From Phaeobacter sp. QD34_24 (GTDB lineage: Bacteria; Pseudomonadota; Alphaproteobacteria; Rhodobacterales; Rhodobacteraceae): a DNA stretch of 64,000 nt. Position 1 is the stretch's first letter. Each line of letters starts with the position of its first letter. Positions 8,837 to 17,974 of this stretch are shown here, piece by piece. The notes under the pieces were generated by a model that was not told the DNA's origin, ran no database searches, and saw only the letters and a program-made list of their open reading frames with translations. The position numbers and the translations under genes were made by a program. Location of the stretch: contig NZ_JARCJD010000003.1 of the NCBI RefSeq assembly GCF_028890115.1, forward strand, positions 62,001 to 126,000, written 5' to 3'.

Positions 8837-8862
8837 GACGGGACCGGCAGCCCGGACCCGTC
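8837..8862 (+). other. Stable hairpin between capsid and connector genes
   Basis: Eleven-base arms (8837-8847 and 8852-8862, one A-A mismatch) with a four-base loop, not followed by a T-run. It sits in the only long gap (about 187 bases) inside the GTA cluster and could act as an RNA 3' end or processing barrier for the capsid message. The rest of 8863-9008 holds no supported gene. Confidence 0.5.
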
Positions 8863-9008
8863 GGCGGGCGCATATCACATATTCCCTGTCGTCCAGCTGC
8901 TCCCCCTCCGTCCGAGCGGCAGGGAGGATCTGCGCCCGCTGCACCGGATCAGCCTTGGGGGATACCGGCGCCAGGCCCGGACAACGCGGGGAAGTGCGGA
9001 GAGATGAG

Positions 9009-9608
9009 ATGATTTTGACCGAAGGGACGCCCGTGCCCGATAGCGCCCTGCCGCTCGTGGCCTTCAAGGCGCATCTGCGACTGGGCACGGGGTTTATCGA
9101 AGACAGCCTGCAGGACAGCGTGCTGAACGGCTTTCTGCGTGCGGCGATCTCAGCGATCGAGACGCGCACCGGCAAGGCCCTGATCCAGCGCTCATTCCAA
9201 TGGCAGCTGTCCCGCTGGCGCGATGCGCGCGCTGCGGTCCTGCCGGTTGCGCCGGTGGTGTCGGTCTCTTCGGTGATCTTTGTCGATGCCGATGGCAACG
9301 AGACCCCGCTGGATCCTGCGCTTTACCATCTGGAACAGGACACCCACCATCCCAAACTCTGCCCGGTGAGCACGCATTTGCCTCTGGTGTCGGGGTCCGG
9401 CTTGGTGCGCATCACCTTCCTGGCCGGTTTGGGCGCCACTTGGGGGGATCTGCCTGCCGATCTGGCACAGGCGGTGCTGATGCTGGCCGCACACTACTAC
9501 GAATACCGCGAGGATACCGGATTGCACGGTGGCTGCATGCCCTTTGGCGTGACCAGCCTGATCGAACGCTACCGCGCGCCGCGGCTGTCGCTGGGGATGG
9601 TACAATGA
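9009..9608 (+). CDS. GTA g6, head-tail adaptor protein
   Basis: Phage gp6-like head-tail connector (adaptor) of 199 residues that docks under the portal. It shows the helical gp6 pattern with LRAAISAIETRTGKAL near the N-terminus and LPADLAQAVLMLAAHYYEYRED near the C-terminus. The ATG at 9009 follows GGAGAG; the frame is open back to 8835 but that part lies in the intergenic hairpin region and looks non-coding. The stop overlaps the g7 start (ATGA). Confidence 0.9.
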   Translation: MILTEGTPVPDSALPLVAFKAHLRLGTGFIEDSLQDSVLNGFLRAAISAIETRTGKALIQRSFQWQLSRWRDARAAVLPVAPVVSVSSVIFVDADGNETPLDPALYHLEQDTHHPKLCPVSTHLPLVSGSGLVRITFLAGLGATWGDLPADLAQAVLMLAAHYYEYREDTGLHGGCMPFGVTSLIERYRAPRLSLGMVQ

Positions 9609-9955
9609 CCGATCTTGCCCCTGCGCCGCGATTGAACCGGCCCTTGGTTCTGGAAGACCCTCAGCGTCTGCCTGATGGAGCGGGGGGCTATGTGGAAAGC
9701 TGGACAGCGCTTGGCACGCTCTGGGCCGAGGTGACGGCGCTGAGCGGGCGCAACGCGGACCTGGAGGGCGGCAGCCTGTCATTGCAGCGCTATCGGATCA
9801 CGGTGCGGGCGGCGCCGACCGGGGCCACCTCGCGCCCGCGCCCGGATCAGCGGTTTCGCGATGGCGTCCGGCTGTTTCGCATCGATGCGGTCAGCGAGGC
9901 GGACGCGCGCGGGCGCTACCTCACCTGTTTCGCTCTCGAGGAGGTGGCTGCATGA
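9605..9955 (+). CDS. GTA g7, head closure (stopper) protein
   Basis: A 116-residue protein of the phage head-tail joining family, the stopper that closes the head below the adaptor. The sequence has the expected beta-rich layout: a short N-terminal tail, LWAEVTALSGRNADLEG, LQRYRITVRA and a C-terminal strand FRIDAVSEADARGRYLTC. Its ATG overlaps the g6 stop by four bases and its stop overlaps the g8 start, indicating translational coupling. Confidence 0.88.
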   Translation: MTDLAPAPRLNRPLVLEDPQRLPDGAGGYVESWTALGTLWAEVTALSGRNADLEGGSLSLQRYRITVRAAPTGATSRPRPDQRFRDGVRLFRIDAVSEADARGRYLTCFALEEVAA

Positions 9956-10359
9956 CCTATGCCCTGTCCGACGCGCTGCAATCGGCCGTGTATCAGCATC
10001 TCGCAGCGGATGCCGGGCTAACGGCCCTGATCGGCTCCGATCTCTATGATGCGCTGCCCTCCGGCACCCTGCCGCAGACCTATGTGGCCCTTGGCCCGGA
10101 GGAGGTGGAGGACCGGTCCGACATCACCGGCGCCGGTGCGCGCCATCGCTTTACCGTCAGCGTCTTTTCCGACACCGCCGGGTTTTCGGCGGCCAAGGCG
10201 GTTGCGGCGGCGGTCTGCGATGCGCTGATCGATGCGCCGCTGACCCTGTCGCGCGGTCGACTGGTGGGCCTGTGGTTCGAACGCGCCGCAGCCGAGCGCC
10301 TGACAGATGGCGGGCGCAGCATCATCCTGCGCTTTGCGGCACGGGTCGAGGATGGCTGA
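9952..10359 (+). CDS. GTA g8, tail terminator protein (DUF3168)
   Basis: A 135-residue DUF3168 protein, the tail terminator that caps the tube at the head end. Typical family features are the N-terminal LQSAVYQHLAADAGLTALIG, the TYVALGPEEVED strand and the RHRFTVSVFSDTAGFSAAKAVAAAV helix. The start ATG overlaps the g7 stop by four bases. Confidence 0.9.
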   Translation: MTYALSDALQSAVYQHLAADAGLTALIGSDLYDALPSGTLPQTYVALGPEEVEDRSDITGAGARHRFTVSVFSDTAGFSAAKAVAAAVCDALIDAPLTLSRGRLVGLWFERAAAERLTDGGRSIILRFAARVEDG

Positions 10360-10415
10360 TCTTGTTGGAAATTGGTCGCAAACCTCTGTAATCATGTAGG
10401 AAGTGGAGTGACCCC

Positions 10416-10829
10416 ATGGGTGCACAGAATGGCAAGGATCTGCTGATCAAGGTGGATATGACCGGCGATGGTCAGTTCGAAACCATCGCGGGGCTGCGAG
10501 CCACGCGGATCAGTTTCAACGCCGAAAGCGTTGATGTCACCAGCCTCGAAAGCCAGGGCGGCTGGCGCGAGCTTCTGTCCGGCGCCGGGGTGCGATCGGC
10601 CAATATCTCGGGCTCTGGCGTGTTTCGCGATGAGGGCACGGATGAGCGCGCACGGCAGTTGTTCTTTGACGGGATCACCCCGGACTTCCAGGTGGTTGTC
10701 CCCGATTTCGGCATCATCGAAGGCCCGTTTCAAGTGACCGCGCTGGAATACTCCGGCACCCACAATGGCGAGGCCACCTATGAGCTGGCCCTTGCCAGTG
10801 CCGGTGTGCTGGCCTTCACGGCGGTCTGA
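10416..10829 (+). CDS. GTA g9, major tail (tube) protein
   Basis: Major tail tube protein of the TP901-1 family, 137 residues. Diagnostic pieces are the N-terminal GKDLLIKVDMTGDGQFETIAGLRATRI split over two strands, ESVDVTSLES, and the C-terminal EYSGTHNGEATYELALASAG. GGAG precedes the ATG. It polymerises around the tape measure to form the short flexible tail. Confidence 0.92.
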   Translation: MGAQNGKDLLIKVDMTGDGQFETIAGLRATRISFNAESVDVTSLESQGGWRELLSGAGVRSANISGSGVFRDEGTDERARQLFFDGITPDFQVVVPDFGIIEGPFQVTALEYSGTHNGEATYELALASAGVLAFTAV

Positions 10830-10832
10830 CCC

Positions 10833-11156
10833 ATGGCGAACCCCTTCGCAGGCGAGGTAGAAATCGTCATCGATCGAAAGGCTTATGCGTTGAAGCTTAC
10901 GCTTGGTGCGCTTGCCAGCCTGGAGCAGAGCCTCGCCGAGGGATCGCTGGTGGACCTGGTGAAACGGTTTGAGGAAGGACGGTTTTCCGCCCGCGATATC
11001 CTGTCGCTGATTGCGGCGGGACTTGAGGGCGGCGGCCATGATCTGAAGGCGGCAGACTTGGCGCGGGCCCAGATTGACGGCGGGCCGATGGCGGCGGCGC
11101 GGATCGCGGCGCAGCTCTTGGCACGAAGTTTCTCCCTGCCAGAGGAACAGGAATGA
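10833..11156 (+). CDS. GTA g10, tail assembly chaperone-like protein
   Basis: A 107-residue GTA gp10 family protein between the tail tube and tape measure genes, where tail assembly chaperones are normally encoded. It has the family N-terminus GEVEIVIDRKAYALKLTLGALASLE and a helical C-terminus. Its stop overlaps the g10.1 start (ATGA). The chaperone role is inferred from position. Confidence 0.85.
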   Translation: MANPFAGEVEIVIDRKAYALKLTLGALASLEQSLAEGSLVDLVKRFEEGRFSARDILSLIAAGLEGGGHDLKAADLARAQIDGGPMAAARIAAQLLARSFSLPEEQE

Positions 11157-11365
11157 GCGGCTTTGACTGGCCCGCGCTGATGCGGCTTGGCCTGTCGGGG
11201 CTGCGGCTCACGCCCGACACCTTTTGGCGCCTGACGCCTGCGGAGCTGCGCCTGATGCTGGGCCAGCAGGCGCCAGGGACGATGGATCGCGCCGGGCTGC
11301 AGGACCTGATGCGAGCCTTTCCCGATACGCCGAAGACGAAGGAGGCTTTGGATGGCCGAGAGTGA
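11153..11365 (+). CDS. GTA g10.1, phage tail assembly chaperone
   Basis: A 70-residue protein overlapping both g10 (four bases) and g11 (14 bases). The segment LRLTPDTFWRLTPAELRLML is the usual core of GTA tail assembly chaperones. In long-tailed phages this pair is made by frameshifting; here they are two coupled genes in different frames. Confidence 0.83.
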   Translation: MSGFDWPALMRLGLSGLRLTPDTFWRLTPAELRLMLGQQAPGTMDRAGLQDLMRAFPDTPKTKEALDGRE

Positions 11366-12008
11366 GATCGCAGAATTGGAACTGCGCAGCGAGGCGCTGG
11401 GGGATGCCCTGGGCGAGGCTGCCGGCATGGCCGCCAGTTTCGACACCGAATTGCGCCGGGTGCGCGATGCCTTTGCCGCCACCGGCAAGGATGTGCAGAC
11501 GCTGGAACGGGGCATGTCGCGGGGCTTGCGGCGCGCCTTTGAAGGCGTGGTCTTTGATGGGCGCAGCCTGTCGGATGCGCTGGATACGGTTGCGCGCTCG
11601 ATGCTGCGCACCACCTATAATGCGGCCATTCGCCCGGTGACCGATCATGTGGGTGGCCTGCTGGCAACGGGCGTGGGGAACCTTGTCAGCGGCCTTCTGC
11701 CCTTTGCCGAGGGCGCTGCCTTTTCCGAAGGCCGGGTGATGCCCTTTGCCCGTGGCGGTGTGGTCAGCGGCGCCACCCTGTTTCCGATGCGCGGCGGCAC
11801 CGGCCTGATGGGGGAGGCAGGCCCCGAGGCGATCCTGCCCCTGCGCCGCGCCGCCGATGGCTCGCTTGGGGTCAGCAGTTCCGGCGGGCGCCCCATGCAG
11901 GTGGTGATGAATATCACCACGCCCGACGTACAGGGGTTCCAGCGCAGCCAGGGCCAGATCGCCGCGCGGCTGTCCCGCGCCCTGGGCCATGGCGCCCGCA
12001 ACCGCTGA
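11352..12008 (+). CDS. GTA g11, tape measure protein
   Basis: A 218-residue tail tape measure protein, very short for the family, which agrees with the short tail of GTA particles. The N-terminal half is coiled coil (EIAELELRSEALGDALGEAA), followed by a hydrophobic central part and a C-terminal GTGLMGEAGPEAILPL motif typical of tape measure proteins. The ATG at 11352 lies inside the g10.1 end. Confidence 0.9.
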   Translation: MAESEIAELELRSEALGDALGEAAGMAASFDTELRRVRDAFAATGKDVQTLERGMSRGLRRAFEGVVFDGRSLSDALDTVARSMLRTTYNAAIRPVTDHVGGLLATGVGNLVSGLLPFAEGAAFSEGRVMPFARGGVVSGATLFPMRGGTGLMGEAGPEAILPLRRAADGSLGVSSSGGRPMQVVMNITTPDVQGFQRSQGQIAARLSRALGHGARNR

Positions 12009-12043
12009 AAAACACCCGCTGATCCGAAACAGGAGATCCCACG

Positions 12044-12676
12044 ATGAATTTTCACGATGTCCGATTTCCGGCCTCGCTCAGCTTTGGCTCGGTCGGCGGG
12101 CCGCAGCGGCGCACCGATATCGTGACGCTGACCAATGGCCATGAGGAGCGCAACACCCCCTGGGCCCATTCGCGGCGGCGTTATGATGCCGGGCTGGGGC
12201 TGCGCTCGCTCGATGATGTGGAGCTGCTGATTGCCTTTTTCGAGGCGCGCCAGGGGCAGCTGTACGGCTTTCGCTGGAAGGATTGGTCCGATTACAAATC
12301 CGCCCGCGCCACCGCCGAAGTGGATTTCCGCGACGAGGTGATTGGCCTTGGTGATGGGGCCACGGTGGAGTTTCAGCTGGTGAAATCCTACCGCTCGGGC
12401 GATGTGATCTATCAAAGACCCATCGCAAAACCGGTCTCGGGTTCGGTGAGGCTGGGGATCGAGCAGGAGGAGCTGCGCGAAAGCGTCGACTATGATCTGG
12501 ACACGACCACCGGGATGATCACCCTGTCGCACCCGCCCGAGGTTGGCCTGCAGGTGGTGGCGGGATTTGAATTTGACGTGCCGGTGCGCTTTGACACCGA
12601 TCAGATCCTGACCAGCGTTGCCTCCTTCAAGGCGGGCGATGTGCCGTCCGTGCCGATCGTGGAGGTGCGCATCTGA
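12044..12676 (+). CDS. GTA g12, distal tail protein (TIGR02217)
   Basis: A 210-residue baseplate protein of the TIGR02217 family, the distal tail ring of RcGTA. It begins with FHDVRFPASLSFGSVGGPQR and has the family core LIAFFEARQGQLYGFRWKD. The ribosome binding sequence AGGAGAT precedes the ATG. The stop overlaps the g13 start by one base (TGATG). Confidence 0.91.
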   Translation: MNFHDVRFPASLSFGSVGGPQRRTDIVTLTNGHEERNTPWAHSRRRYDAGLGLRSLDDVELLIAFFEARQGQLYGFRWKDWSDYKSARATAEVDFRDEVIGLGDGATVEFQLVKSYRSGDVIYQRPIAKPVSGSVRLGIEQEELRESVDYDLDTTTGMITLSHPPEVGLQVVAGFEFDVPVRFDTDQILTSVASFKAGDVPSVPIVEVRI

Positions 12677-13563
12677 TGGCGGGACCGTCGCAAGCCTTCC
12701 TGGATCACGTTGCCACTGGCAACACCAGCCTGTGCCGGGCCTGGGCGCTGACCCGTGCCGATGGCACCTTCTACGGGTTCACCGATCACGACCGCGATCT
12801 TGTCTTTGACACCATGCTGTTCAAAGCAAACTGCGGCATGACGGCCCGCGCGCTGCAACAGGCCACGGGGCTGTCGGTGGACAATACCGAGGCACTGGGG
12901 GCGCTCTCGGATGCGGGGTTGCGCGAGGACGACATCGAAGCGGGGCGGTTTGACGGCGCCGATGTGCGCTGCTGGCTGGTCAATTGGCAGGATGTCGCGG
13001 TGCGGTGGCTGCAGTTTCGCGGCTCCATCGGAGAGCTGCGCCGGGCCGGGGGCGCCTTTGAGGCCGAGTTGCGCGGTCTCAGCGAGGGGCTGAACCGGCC
13101 TCTGGGGCGGATTTACCAGAAACCCTGTACGGCCGTTCTGGGGGATCGGAGCTGTGGTTTCGATCTGGATACGCCCGGATATGCGGCAGAGCGTGTGGTG
13201 GAGCAGAGCGAAGAGGGGCGCGTATTCTTCTGGTCGGATCTGGCGGGATTTGAACCGGAATGGTTCACGCGCGGCCGCCTGACGGTGCTGAGCGGGGCGG
13301 CGCAGGGGCTGTGGAGCGCGATCAAGCAGGACCGCAGCGATGCAAGCGGGCGCCGGATCGAACTCTGGGAGCCTTTGCGCGCAGCTATCGCCGCCGGTGA
13401 TCTGGTCCGACTGGAGGCGGGCTGCGACAAGCGCATGGAGACTTGTCGGCTCAAGTTCAACAACCTGCTGAACTACCGGGGCTTTCCCGATATCCCCGGA
13501 GAGGACTGGGTGATGTCGGTACCAAAATCCACCGGCGTCAACACCGGGGGCAGCCGCAGATGA
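12676..13563 (+). CDS. GTA g13, baseplate hub protein (DUF2163)
   Basis: A 295-residue DUF2163 and phage BR0599-type protein, the baseplate hub. It has LCRAWALTRADGTFYGFTDHD at the N-terminus (first 35 residues), a beta-rich middle, and a C-terminal cluster of cysteines (GCDKRMETC) with NLLNYRGFPDIPGEDW, as in other GTA hubs, where the cysteines may bind an iron-sulfur cluster. The stop overlaps the g14 ATG by three bases. Confidence 0.9.
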   Translation: MAGPSQAFLDHVATGNTSLCRAWALTRADGTFYGFTDHDRDLVFDTMLFKANCGMTARALQQATGLSVDNTEALGALSDAGLREDDIEAGRFDGADVRCWLVNWQDVAVRWLQFRGSIGELRRAGGAFEAELRGLSEGLNRPLGRIYQKPCTAVLGDRSCGFDLDTPGYAAERVVEQSEEGRVFFWSDLAGFEPEWFTRGRLTVLSGAAQGLWSAIKQDRSDASGRRIELWEPLRAAIAAGDLVRLEAGCDKRMETCRLKFNNLLNYRGFPDIPGEDWVMSVPKSTGVNTGGSRR

Positions 13564-14021
13564 GCGGCGCCGGGATCGCCGCCCTTGCGCGGGGCTGGCT
13601 GGGTACACCCTATGTACATCAGGCAAGCCGCCGGGAGGCAGGCTGTGATTGCCTCGGGTTGATCCGGGGGATCTGGCGCGAGGCGCTTGGTGCGGAACCC
13701 GCCCCCTTGCCGCCCTACACGATGGATTGGTCCGAACCCCAGGGGCAGGAACGCCTGTGGCAGGCGGCTCACTCGTACCTGACCCCCAAGCCATTGGAAG
13801 GGGCCGCCTTGGGAGATGTCCTGCTGTTTCGCATGCGGACGGGATCCGTTGCGAAACATCTCGGCATTCAGTCAGAGCTTGGCGACACGGGCAAGCGGGC
13901 GGTTTCCGTGCCTCGCTTCATTCACGCGTATTCGGGGCGCGGCGTGGTGGAATGCGCGCTCAGTGCCCCCTGGCAGCGCCGCATCGTGGCGCGCTTTGCA
14001 TATCCGCAAGAGGTTCTCTGA
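13560..14021 (+). CDS. GTA g14, NlpC/P60 cell-wall peptidase
   Basis: A 153-residue NlpC/P60 peptidase in the tail, thought to cut recipient peptidoglycan during DNA delivery. The catalytic cysteine lies in CDCLGLIRG and the histidine in VAKHLGIQ; the N-terminal ARGWLGTPYVHQ is family-typical. The ATG at 13560 overlaps the g13 stop. The frame remains open upstream inside g13 but without homology. Confidence 0.9.
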   Translation: MSGAGIAALARGWLGTPYVHQASRREAGCDCLGLIRGIWREALGAEPAPLPPYTMDWSEPQGQERLWQAAHSYLTPKPLEGAALGDVLLFRMRTGSVAKHLGIQSELGDTGKRAVSVPRFIHAYSGRGVVECALSAPWQRRIVARFAYPQEVL

Positions 14022-17000
14022 TGGCGACCATTCTTCTTTCGGCGGCAGGCGCCGCAATCGGCGGGGCGGTGGGCGGCTCCGTGGCCGGGCTGTCTTCGGT
14101 GGCGATCGGGCGGGCCATTGGCGCCACTCTGGGCCGCGCCATCGATGAACGCCTGTTTGGCGCTGGGTCCGATCCGATTGAAACCGGTCGGATCAACCAA
14201 TTCCGCCTGACCCAGGCCAGCGAAGGGGAACCCATCGCCAAGGTTTTTGGCCGCACCCGCGTGGGCGGGCAGGTGATCTGGGCCACCAAATTTCTGGAAA
14301 GCAGTGAAACCAGCGGCGGTGGCGGCAAGGGCGCGCCGCGCCAGCCCAGCGTGACGCGCTACAGCCATTCGGTCTCGCTGGCCATTGCCCTATGCGAAGG
14401 GGAGATCACCTCGGTTGCCCGGGTCTGGGCCGACGGAGAGGAGGTCTCGCCGCTGGATCTCAACATGACCGTCTACCGGGGCACGCCCGACCAGGCGCCC
14501 GATCTGCTGATGGAGGCGGTGGAAGGCGCAGGCCAGGTGCCCGCCTATCGCGGCACCGCCTATGTGGTGATGGAGAATGTGCAGCTTGAGCGCTTCGGCA
14601 ACCGGGTGCCGCAGTTTTCCTTCGAGGTGATCCGGGGAGAACAGCCGGGTAGCCCCGACTACGCCCACGACCCGGCCCAACTGCTGCGCGGCGTGGCGCT
14701 GATGCCCGGCACCGGCGAATATGCGCTCGCGGCCAGCCCGGTGAATTACTCGGGTGGTCCCGGCGACATGCGCGCGGCCAATACCCATACGCCCTCGGGG
14801 CAGACAGATCTTGTGACGTCACTGGCGGCATTGGAGGACGAGTTGCCCGCCTGCGATGCCGCCTCGCTGATCGTTTCGTGGTTCGGGGATGACCTGCGCT
14901 GCGGCGCATGCCGGATCAAACCGAAAGTCGAACAGAAGCAGGCCGATGGGGTTACCATGCCCTGGGTGGTCTCTGGCGTGCCCCGCGCCAGCGCCGACGA
15001 GGTGCTGAAGGACGAAGAGGAGAACCCGGTCTATGGCGGCACCCCGGCGGATGCTGCGGTGATCGAGGCGATCCAGACCCTGCGGGATCAGGGGCGGCGG
15101 GTGATGTTCTACCCGTTCATCCTGATGGACCAGCCCGCGGGTAACGGTTTGCCCGATCCCTGGAGCGACAATAGCGACCAGCCGCACCTGCCCTGGCGCG
15201 GGCGCATCACCCTGTCGGTTGCGCCGGGGCGCGACGGCAGCCCCGATCGCACAGCCGCAGCCGATGCCGAGGTTGCCACCTTCATGGGGCAGGCTGTGGC
15301 GGCGGATTTCACGGTCACAGATGGCGCTGTCACCTATACAGGACCAGAGGATTGGGGGCTGAGGCGCTTCATCCTGCATAACGCGGCCCTCTGTGCGGCG
15401 GCGGGCGGGGTCGAGGCCTTTTGTATCAGTTCCGAAATGCGCGGCCTCACCCAGATCCGCGGCGCCAGTGGTTTCCCTGCGGTGGAGGCTCTGCGAGATC
15501 TTGCAAGTGAGGTACGCCAGATCCTCGGGGCCGAGGTCAAGATCGGCTATGCGGCGGATTGGTCGGAATACTGGGGCTACACCAGCCCCGACGGGAACCG
15601 GTATTTTCACCTCGATCCCCTCTGGGCGGATCCGCAGATCGATTTCATCGGGATCGACAACTACATGCCGCTGTCGGATTGGCGCCAGGGAGAAGATCAT
15701 CTGGACGCAGCGGCGGGTGTGCCCGCGATCTATGACCTAGACTACCTGCGCGGCAATATCGAGGGGGGCGAGGGATATGACTGGTTCTACCACTCGCCCG
15801 AGGCCGAAGCGGCGCAGATCCGCACGCCGATCACCGATGGCGCCCATGGTGAACCCTGGATCTGGCGCTACAAGGACATTCGCAACTGGTGGGAAAACAC
15901 CCATCATGAGAGGATCAATGGGGTCCGTCAGCCCTTTCCCACCGCATGGGAGCCGCAGAGCAAACCGATCTGGTTCACCGAACTGGGCTGCGCGGCCATC
16001 GACAGGGGCACCAATCAGCCCAACAAGTTCCTGGATCCGAAAAGCTCGGAATCCAAATTGCCGAAATTCTCCAACGGGCAGCGTGATGATCTGATCCAGC
16101 TGCACTATCTGCGCGCCATGCTGGGCTATTGGAGCGATCCGGCCCACAACCCGATCTCTTCTGAATACGGCGGGCCGATGCTGGATATGGCCAACGCCTA
16201 TGTCTGGGCCTGGGATGCACGCCCCTTTCCGGCCTTTCCCAATGCGGTCGAGATCTGGAGTGATGGCGAGAACTACCTGCGGGGCCATTGGCTGAATGGG
16301 CGTGCGGGGCAGCGCACGCTTGCCTCGGTGGTGCGGGAACTCTGCGAAGCTTCGGATGTCACCGGGACGGATATCAGCGCGCTCTACGGTATCGTGCATG
16401 GCTATAGCCTGGAGGGCACGCAAGAGGCCCGCGCGGCGCTGCAGCCCCTGATGCTGCGCCATGGCTTTGATGCGATCGAACAGGACGGGCTGCTGCGGTT
16501 CCGTCTGCGGACGGGAACGGATGTGCGCAGCCTGTCCCCGGATCTGGTGGTGGACAGCGCCGAGGTGGAGGGGGGCATCGCCCATCACCGCAGTGGAGAG
16601 GCGGAACTGGCAGGGCGGGTTCGGCTGCGCTTTGCCCAATGGGGGGCGAATTTCGATCTCGCCTCCGAGGAGGCGGTGCTGCCCGATGACGCTACCCACG
16701 CAGTGAGCCAGAGTGACCTCCCGCTTGTCATGACCCGGGCCGAGGCACGTCAGACGGTGGAACGCTGGCTGGTCGAGGCGCGCATATCGCGCGACAGCGC
16801 GCGGTTTGTCCTGCCGCCCTCGCTGCTCGGGCTGGCGGTTGGTGATGTGGTGGAACTGCCGGGCTCCATGCCGGACCCAAGTACGGTACATGCGGATCAG
16901 ACCGGGACTGCGCTCTTTCGTCTGGATCGGATCGAGATGGCAGAGGCGCAACTGGTGGAAGCGGTGCGGATTGATCCTGGCGTCTATCTCCCGGCGGATG

Positions 17001-17974
17001 TGCCGGAGGATCTTCCCGGGGTGAATGAATTCGTGGCCCCGACGCCGGTGCTGCCCCTGTTCATGGATCTTCCCCTGATGACCGGTGAAGAGGTGCCCCA
17101 TGCGCCGCATCTGGCTCTTACCGCCCAGCCCTGGCCGGGGACCGTCGCCGTCTATGGCGCGCAGGCGGATGAAGGCTATGTTTTGGAAGAGATCATTGCG
17201 GCCCGTTCAGTGGTCGGTGTCACCGAGACGCCGCTGGCGGCGGGGCCGGTGGGGCGCTGGGACCTAGGAGCGGATCTGCAGCTGCGGCTGATTTCCGGCC
17301 AGCTGGAGACGCGCGAGGCGCTGGCGGTGCTCAATGGCGCCAATGTGGCGGCCATCGGGGACGGCAGCAATGGCAACTGGGAAGTGTTCCAGTTCCGCGA
17401 GGCAGAGCTGGTGGCGCCGAATACCTATTTCCTGCGCGGGAGATTGCGCGGGCAGCTTGGCAGTGACGGGCTGATGCCCGAGGTCTGGCCGCAAGGGTCA
17501 TACGTGGTGCTTCTGGACGGGACACAGGTGCAGTTGGAACTGGCCCTGGCGCAGCGGCGGATTGCCCGCCACTATCGGATCGGCCCGGCCCGGCGCGGCT
17601 ATGAGGATCCCTCTTACGTACATCGGATCGAGGCCTTTGATGGCAACGGCTTGCGCCCCTATGCGCCGGTGCATCTGCGCCTTTCCGGCGCGCTGGGCGC
17701 GGATCTGCAGGCGGGTTGGATCCGGCGCACCCGGATCGAGGGTGACAGCTGGGATCTACCAGAGGTGCCCCTTGGCGAAGCCAGCGAGCAATACCGGGTC
17801 AGGGTCATGGCGGGTGCCACCCTGTTGCGCGAGGCGATCAGCACGACAGCGGAATGGACCTATACCACCGTGATGCAGGCGGCGGATGGTGCGGCGCCGG
17901 GAGACCGGATCGAAGTGGCGCAGCTGTCGGACCGCTACGGGGCAGGCTTTGCCGCTGTGGCCGAACTGGCATGA
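14021..17974 (+). CDS. GTA g15, megatron (baseplate TIM-barrel tail fibre protein)
   Basis: The largest GTA protein, 1317 residues, forming the tail tip. The N-terminus (LLSAAGAAIGGAVGGSVAGL) is a glycine and alanine-rich hydrophobic helix; the middle carries a glycoside hydrolase TIM-barrel-like domain (about residues 430-760, with KIGYAADWSEYWGY and PIWFTELGCAAIDRG), followed by phage tail protein beta domains. The ATG at 14021 overlaps the g14 stop by one base. Whether the barrel is catalytic cannot be judged by eye. The stop overlaps the start of the following small gene. Confidence 0.93.
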   Translation: MATILLSAAGAAIGGAVGGSVAGLSSVAIGRAIGATLGRAIDERLFGAGSDPIETGRINQFRLTQASEGEPIAKVFGRTRVGGQVIWATKFLESSETSGGGGKGAPRQPSVTRYSHSVSLAIALCEGEITSVARVWADGEEVSPLDLNMTVYRGTPDQAPDLLMEAVEGAGQVPAYRGTAYVVMENVQLERFGNRVPQFSFEVIRGEQPGSPDYAHDPAQLLRGVALMPGTGEYALAASPVNYSGGPGDMRAANTHTPSGQTDLVTSLAALEDELPACDAASLIVSWFGDDLRCGACRIKPKVEQKQADGVTMPWVVSGVPRASADEVLKDEEENPVYGGTPADAAVIEAIQTLRDQGRRVMFYPFILMDQPAGNGLPDPWSDNSDQPHLPWRGRITLSVAPGRDGSPDRTAAADAEVATFMGQAVAADFTVTDGAVTYTGPEDWGLRRFILHNAALCAAAGGVEAFCISSEMRGLTQIRGASGFPAVEALRDLASEVRQILGAEVKIGYAADWSEYWGYTSPDGNRYFHLDPLWADPQIDFIGIDNYMPLSDWRQGEDHLDAAAGVPAIYDLDYLRGNIEGGEGYDWFYHSPEAEAAQIRTPITDGAHGEPWIWRYKDIRNWWENTHHERINGVRQPFPTAWEPQSKPIWFTELGCAAIDRGTNQPNKFLDPKSSESKLPKFSNGQRDDLIQLHYLRAMLGYWSDPAHNPISSEYGGPMLDMANAYVWAWDARPFPAFPNAVEIWSDGENYLRGHWLNGRAGQRTLASVVRELCEASDVTGTDISALYGIVHGYSLEGTQEARAALQPLMLRHGFDAIEQDGLLRFRLRTGTDVRSLSPDLVVDSAEVEGGIAHHRSGEAELAGRVRLRFAQWGANFDLASEEAVLPDDATHAVSQSDLPLVMTRAEARQTVERWLVEARISRDSARFVLPPSLLGLAVGDVVELPGSMPDPSTVHADQTGTALFRLDRIEMAEAQLVEAVRIDPGVYLPADVPEDLPGVNEFVAPTPVLPLFMDLPLMTGEEVPHAPHLALTAQPWPGTVAVYGAQADEGYVLEEIIAARSVVGVTETPLAAGPVGRWDLGADLQLRLISGQLETREALAVLNGANVAAIGDGSNGNWEVFQFREAELVAPNTYFLRGRLRGQLGSDGLMPEVWPQGSYVVLLDGTQVQLELALAQRRIARHYRIGPARRGYEDPSYVHRIEAFDGNGLRPYAPVHLRLSGALGADLQAGWIRRTRIEGDSWDLPEVPLGEASEQYRVRVMAGATLLREAISTTAEWTYTTVMQAADGAAPGDRIEVAQLSDRYGAGFAAVAELA

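Noticed and set aside
8835-9008. In-frame N-terminal extension of GTA g6
   Set aside because: Starts inside a hairpin, is Arg/Ser-rich without homology, and g6 has a good start with GGAGAG at 9009.
10266-10280. GGTTCGAACGC resembling a tRNA T-loop
   Set aside because: It lies inside GTA g8 in frame and no cloverleaf can be drawn around it.
13649-14020. In-frame extension of GTA g15 upstream through g14
   Set aside because: This stretch encodes the NlpC/P60 peptidase in another frame; g15 starts at 14021 with a typical hydrophobic N-terminus.
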